DNA from: Megaustenia siamemsis
Lineage: Eukaryota; Mollusca; Gastropoda; Stylommatophora; Ariophantidae
DNA: 64,000 nt
Reading direction: 5' to 3'
Assembly: GCA_032433765.1 (NCBI GenBank)
Contig: JAVIAB010000124.1
Span: 75,138,119-75,202,118, forward strand
Shown: positions 59,575 to 64,000 of the stretch, in pieces
Layout of the letters: every line of letters begins with the position of its first letter
Position numbering within the stretch: the first letter of the stretch is position 1
The notes under the pieces: model-generated
Told to the model about the DNA's origin: nothing
Seen by the model: the letters and a program-made list of their open reading frames with translations, nothing else
The model's database searches: none
Translations under genes and position numbers: made by a program

Positions 59575-60085
59575 TCGGAATTGGAGTCAAAAACGATGTC
59601 TTAACATCATCAAGCGCTATAAATTAAAAAAAAATATGACGATCATCATTTTCAGGAGGACGTGAAACTTCCGGTCAATATGGTGGATAGACGGTAGGAA
59701 CCATTGAAGGCTATGTCTGAAAGTGTTCCTTGTTGCAGTTTCCTCATATTCCAAGTCCGGCTTGTTGCATGAGCTACTGAGTTAGGTGCTCTGTGCACAC
59801 CGTGAGCTATGTGTTCCATCCGTTTTGATCATGTTTCGATATTCCAATTGTTTACGATGAATGATGATATCATATGACAGGGAACAGTTGGCTGTGTTCA
59901 CTGTCTGTGCGGTTTCGCCTTATGTCTTTTGGCGTGTGCTGAGAATGCTATGAAGGGGACTATAGCTAACTTTCTTTGTTTGGGAGATGAGATAGTAATT
60001 CGGATGATTCCACTGGCACGGGCGGTTGAGCAATTATAGATTTTAATTCGTTTGCAGTGATACCAGGGCCTTCCATAACCAAAGA
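59575..60085 (-). repeat. About 510-bp dispersed repeat, copy 2
   Basis: Direct counterpart of 33388-33895, with scattered substitutions and a few one-base indels. The minus strand keeps MEGPGITANELKSIIA after about 60075. Confidence 0.8.
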
Positions 60086-60129
60086 ACCAAAGGACGCAGT
60101 AACACAAGTTTCCAAAAACAGATCTGTGT

Positions 60130-61075
60130 GGAAATATCGTTATTGTGTACACGTTAAATGAAACGGATGACAATGGTGAGACTTGTGGCAGCCCTGGACA
60201 AATGGATGTTGGCTCAGATGACCAACTTCCACATCTGAGTTTCATATTCTTCTGAAACAGTGCTGCAGCGATCCATTTAATGAGGAAGGGGTGCACTGCC
60301 AGTTTGAGGAGCATGTACATGAAGTATTCAAACGGTACACTGTTGTATGCATCCTTCAGATACATAGCAGCAGCACATGTCTCCTTTCGTTTGTGGAAGC
60401 CTTCGAACATATCATAGGCGAAGACTGTCGCACTGGTTCATGTCTCTTTGTTATATCTATAACCTCCGAGTGTGGGTGGGAATGCACGTATCTGTTCAAG
60501 GTGACAGATGGGGACACGGGCTACTATTTTCTCCAATAGCTTGCCCGCCGTGTTCTACATCGTGATGATTCATTCTGAAGGCACTGATCTGAGAATGGTC
60601 ATTGTTTGGCTTCGGTAGAGGTAATAATTAGCTGTGTAGCCACTCCTCCTTAATCTGGCCACTCTAAATGCTGGCATTAAATTCATTGGTCAGTTTTTTT
60701 TTCAAGCCGTCATCATCTAAATCGCCTATGTCGTCGTACCGAAAACCATCTGGACCAGGAGCAGTGTTGTGTGACCTTTCAAGTGTTGTGCGAATGTTAT
60801 CGGTTGTGATTGTGAGATCTTCTTCCAGCACGACATCCTCACACAATTCTAAGAGTGACCCCCTAATGCTCATTCTTACAGCCTCATTTCATTGTTCAGC
60901 TCAATGTAGCTGGCAAGCAGGGCTTTCCCTTTGCTCTCATCAGATTTGTGCCATATCTGGCCTGTGCCCTGGAAGTCTTCATGAGCTCAACACAGGGAAG
61001 GGTGTCAGGCTAAAAAGAGGCAAATCATGGGTGGGCCGAGCGGAAGAAGTCATCAAACAGGTCTGTGGGGTTAAA
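60130..61075 (-). pseudogene. LINE-D reverse transcriptase fragment
   Basis: Minus strand 60873-60664: ITTDNIRTTLERSHNTAPGP, DGFRYDDIGD (RT motif 1). Then, after a gap, 60410-60150: AAAMYLKDAYNSVPFEYFMY, FLIKWIAAALF, MKLRCGSWSSEPTSICPGLP then QVSPLSSVSFNVYT (usually QGSPLSP). Breaks off before the catalytic DD motif where the 510-bp repeat region starts. Typical of I-type LINEs. Confidence 0.8.
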
Positions 61076-61084
61076 TTAAAAAAT

Positions 61085-61880
61085 AAAAAAATGGTATGTA
61101 AGAAGCTTTACGTGATAAGTGGACGACACAGACTAAACAACGTTTCGGCCCAATAGGCCTTCATCAGGAACAAATAAAAAAACACACACACAAAACTAAT
61201 AACAAAACAACCAAAACAAAAACAATCGAAATGTGTTAAAGAAAACAAAATTAACTATCCTGTCAAAACAAAAGGAAATAGCAACCAAGTGTGGCTGTCG
61301 TGAACGTAGAGAAACGTGCAAAAATGTGCGCAAATGCACACAGAACCAGAGGAGTTCACACAGGGGTCAGTGTGCAAACACAAAGAAGAAAGAATCGAAT
61401 AGTAGACTAACAGGTGTTCAAAAGGCGGTAAGAGTGAGATGTCTGAGAGTGGGGTACAATAAAAACAAATGAGGGGTAAGGAGCACAGAAAAAAAGGTAT
61501 AGAGGAGAACACCGAAGTGTCTCATTAGGGACTAGAGGAGAAGAACTATAAATAGCATGGCATAGTAAGTAGACCAAAGAACCCAAATATGTGCAGTAGA
61601 GAAGGCTATGCAAAAGGGAAGGAGCAACTAAAAGGAAACTATGCGTATGAGTGTGATACATTCATACCTCTCGGGGTCAGCGAACCATACTGGACTATGA
61701 GGCGATTTTCCAAAGTATAGCGGCTGCGGTCGCCAGAGTGACAAAGGACAATACCAGTGACATAGATGTCGTCTTTGCCCTTGTGATCAGGGGAGTTGAA
61801 GTGGGAAGACACCGGAGTACCGGTATTTTGTTGGACATCACGTAGATGTTCACAAAATCTTTACGCTAACTAAATCTTTA
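61085..61880 (-). mobile_element. Penelope-like element 3' end
   Basis: Runs from the hammerhead-like block (61115-61172) through the uninterrupted 3' region (GACTAACAGG at about 61406, the sequence into which the hAT landed in the other copy) to GIY-YIG coding remains around 61590-61860 (MNVSHSY and related, minus strand). 5'-truncated. Confidence 0.85.
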
Positions 61881-62480
61881 CGGCAGGCAGAATAGTCAAG
61901 GAAGACATTGGTGCATACGTTATGACCACAAGTAGCATGACGGTGGAGGTGATGGCAGTGACCAAGGCATTCATCTAGTTAGAGTCACAAGACTACACCG
62001 ACGCCTGTATACTGAGTGATTCGATACTGAGCATGATAAGAAAAGTGGAGGAGGGATCTGTACGTATGCAATGGGTAGAGTCATTGCAGAAGTCAAAATA
62101 CGTAAGGTCCCCTTTGTCTACGTCCCAGGACATGCGGGAGTATGGGGAAATGAAAGAGCGGATAGATTGATAGCTGTGCTATTGTAGCGGACGGTCAACC
62201 AATGGATCGGGCGGACATTCTAATGTCCTGCGGAAAGTGGGAAGGACACAGGACTTCGACAACCATGAATCCACGTCACTCCTTCGGATGAAAGAGATGG
62301 GAGTTAAGATGGGCACAGCCAGAAATGAGAAACATAGTGGGCGTGTAAGACTAATTAACCAACACAGAACTGGAGTCGTCAGTCGCTGGACACTTCGAGA
62401 CTTGCTGAGGCGGGGATCTGAGCACCTATGGGCATGTTCGGAGTGCAATGATGAAGAACCGCTAATAACTCAATAAATGG
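61881..62480 (+). pseudogene. LINE-D RNase H to C-terminus
   Basis: Plus strand, frameshifted: [93 protein letters not shown]. The most complete RNase H segment in the window, covering the same region as 3976-4929. Confidence 0.82.
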
Positions 62481-62679
62481 GAGAGCAAATGTAAAACTTT
62501 ATTTTGGTCTGTTATCATGAGGCGATAGTAGTTAAGTTGATTTTTGGATCACAGAACCACAAGTGACCAAGATCCACGAAGGAGTTTCGGAAACTGGTCA
62601 CCCAGTCTACCAAAGTGAGTAGGAATAGAAGAGAGAAGGCAAATATAAATACAAGTTACTAGTTATATTACTATTGAGT
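62481..62679. other. Short spacer, nothing recognised
   Basis: No feature seen. Confidence 0.3.
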
Positions 62680-63137
62680 ACATGGCAAACAAAAGTTTTT
62701 CTGTTAGTTTCTGGCTGAGCACAATTCTAATTCTATCCATTTGGTAGAAGATGCTTCTTCTTTCCTTCCTCATTTGTCTTTCAGCGTCGAGGGGGAGATA
62801 TAATTTGCAATCTTTTGCTCTTCTGTTCGCTTCTGTTACTGTTATGTTTCCTAGTGCTTCTAATCTCCATCGATCCATCTTTTTTCATGGTCGACCCTTG
62901 GGTCAGGTGTTCTCGCAAAGCTTATTGAAGGCATTTGTTGTGTTGTGATCACTCTGCCCTGTCACGTGGACAAACCATTTTATCTGTTCTTTCTTTATAT
63001 ATTCTATGGCGGGGGCTATTCCCAGCTTTTTTTCTCAGTTCTTCATTTCTGATCTTGTCTCTCACGCTGTTTATTGTCATTTGTTTAGCACATTTCATCT
63101 CAGAAATAGAAGATGCTAACTGTAATAAATGACACAT
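62680..63137 (-). pseudogene. LINE-B C-terminal fragment
   Basis: Minus strand: [32 protein letters not shown], a frameshift, then DRWRLEALGNITVTEANRRA and KDCKLYLPLDAERQ. Matches the end of the inner LINE-B (15236) residue by residue over much of its length. Confidence 0.85.
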
Positions 63138-63770
63138 TGTATTCTATGTGCCAGAAGCAGGCGGATCCGAGTTTAGTTGTACAAATGTGGGAAAATGTGC
63201 AAACACGCCAACAATATAAACAACTACTACCTTTCCAGCGCAACTTTCAAATTAGAATGCTGCGTAAATACTATTCCCTAAAATGGCAGTAGTTACAACA
63301 AACTAAGTGTAGACTGTCGACCACTAAATGGACACAAGAAAGTATGTGGTGGTTTCTACCACCACATACAACTGATGTAGGTAACTAGATGAGATCTGAG
63401 TGACCTTCTACTGTACAAGAGGCCACATTACGGCTGACATGTTTACGACAAGGCAGACTGACCAGTGTCATCATCCATATGAAATAACCATATTAGCAAT
63501 AACTGTTGCCAGCAATATCTCTGAGCTTGCTCGCTGAGGCGGTTTTCTCGAAAACCCCAATATATGTGACGTCACAAGGTATGGGATCTATAGACAGCTG
63601 ACCTCATGTTACCTACAATCGCCCCTGTTCGCAATGTTGAAAACGTCACACCTATTGGTCGGTCCCACCTCAGCGGGCAGGCTCAGATATATCGGTGGCC
63701 ACACAAAGCCTGTTCCCGAGAAAACCAGTTGCCTGAAAGCAATTAAGGTCCACTCATATAAACATTTAGA
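63138..63770. other. Spacer with a short perfect hairpin
   Basis: No gene. GTATGTGGTGGT-TTCT-ACCACCACATAC (about 63342-63369) is a 12-bp perfect stem with a 4-base loop. GGTTTTCTCG (63540) and CGAGAAAACC (63717) form a weaker inverted pair. Confidence 0.6.
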
Positions 63771-64000
63771 GCCGCGATAGCTCAGTGGTTAGTGAACTGG
63801 ACTACAAAGGACAAGAGGTAGGGTTCGATCCCAACCAAAGGCTTCCAGGTTCACCCAGCCATTAATGGGTACCGGATTTTTTTCTGGGAAAGTAAAGCAG
63901 CACGGGCGTAATACCGACCACATTACCCCAAAAATCATGTGCTGAAGGTCTGTAAAATATAGGGTCACTAACACCATATTTCCCTATACGCCACTTGGTG
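63771..64000 (+). mobile_element. tRNA-derived SINE, runs off the right edge
   Basis: Head GCCGCGATAGCTCAGTGGTT with A box TAGCTCAGTGG and B box GGTTCGATCCC, then the same body as 17493-17912. Truncated by the window end. Confidence 0.88.

Noticed and set aside
63771..63845. Functional tRNA gene
   Set aside because: A and B boxes are good, but the ends do not pair, there is no anticodon arm of proper form, and the same head is fused to a common body in several copies: a SINE.

Overview
The window is animal nuclear DNA: AT-rich, intron-containing and packed with decayed transposable elements. I infer a lophotrochozoan, most likely a mollusc. The EGF/discoidin-type protein fragment at 48.7-50.2 kb is of a kind common in molluscs, and the mix of RTE-like LINEs, Penelope-like elements (PLEs), tRNA-derived SINEs and a protein-primed DNA polymerase element fits. 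This is inference; nothing names the species.

Only one intact host gene is visible: cytosolic malate dehydrogenase (MDH1), minus strand. Six coding exons lie at 22389-22490, 18296-18392, 10405-10580, 8261-8383, 5924-6100 and 340-453. They keep frame, have GT/AG borders and encode about 263 residues. The first short exon is not found and the C-terminal exon(s) lie left of the window. The introns (2-7.7 kb) hold SINEs, LINE fragments, a probable solo LTR (6717-7672), a LINE inserted in a LINE (12.6-15.9 kb), a mariner fossil and a 0.33-kb-arm palindrome (3243-3975).

From 22.5 to 35.6 kb there is no host gene. This part has a tRNA-like SINE, two piggyBac-like elements with TTAA duplications, LINE fragments, a PLE end and a Tc1/mariner-type (DDE) transposon at 30581-32699.

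The core is 35.6-57.9 kb, best read as ONE Penelope-like element on the minus strand invaded four times: (1) a second copy of the DDE transposon (35792-38287, TA duplication), itself hit by a short CT-headed repeat; (2) a Polinton/Maverick-like element (38473-47166, ends AG...CT, near-perfect 6-bp duplication) reduced to a giant palindrome of two head-to-head polymerase gene copies; (3) an hAT-like transposon (47637-52642) carrying an apparently intronless EGF/discoidin gene fragment as cargo; (4) a nearly full-length RTE-like LINE (54748-57876) with a perfect 13-bp duplication. All their genes are broken.

The right end (57.9-64 kb) is a patchwork of LINE fragments with reverse transcriptase (RT) and RNase H coding, another PLE end, and a SINE.

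Shorthand below: LINE-A = RTE-like family with YADD and an ATG-repeat tail (8.9, 23.7, 25.2, 29.6, 34, 34.9 kb); LINE-B = FADDQ family (12.6-15.9, 62.7 kb); LINE-C = RTE-like family with FADDIAL and a GAA-repeat tail (11.5, 18.0, 19.3, 54.7 kb); LINE-D = LINEs with I-type RT and/or RNase H (4.1-5.9, 58.2, 58.8, 60.1, 61.9 kb).
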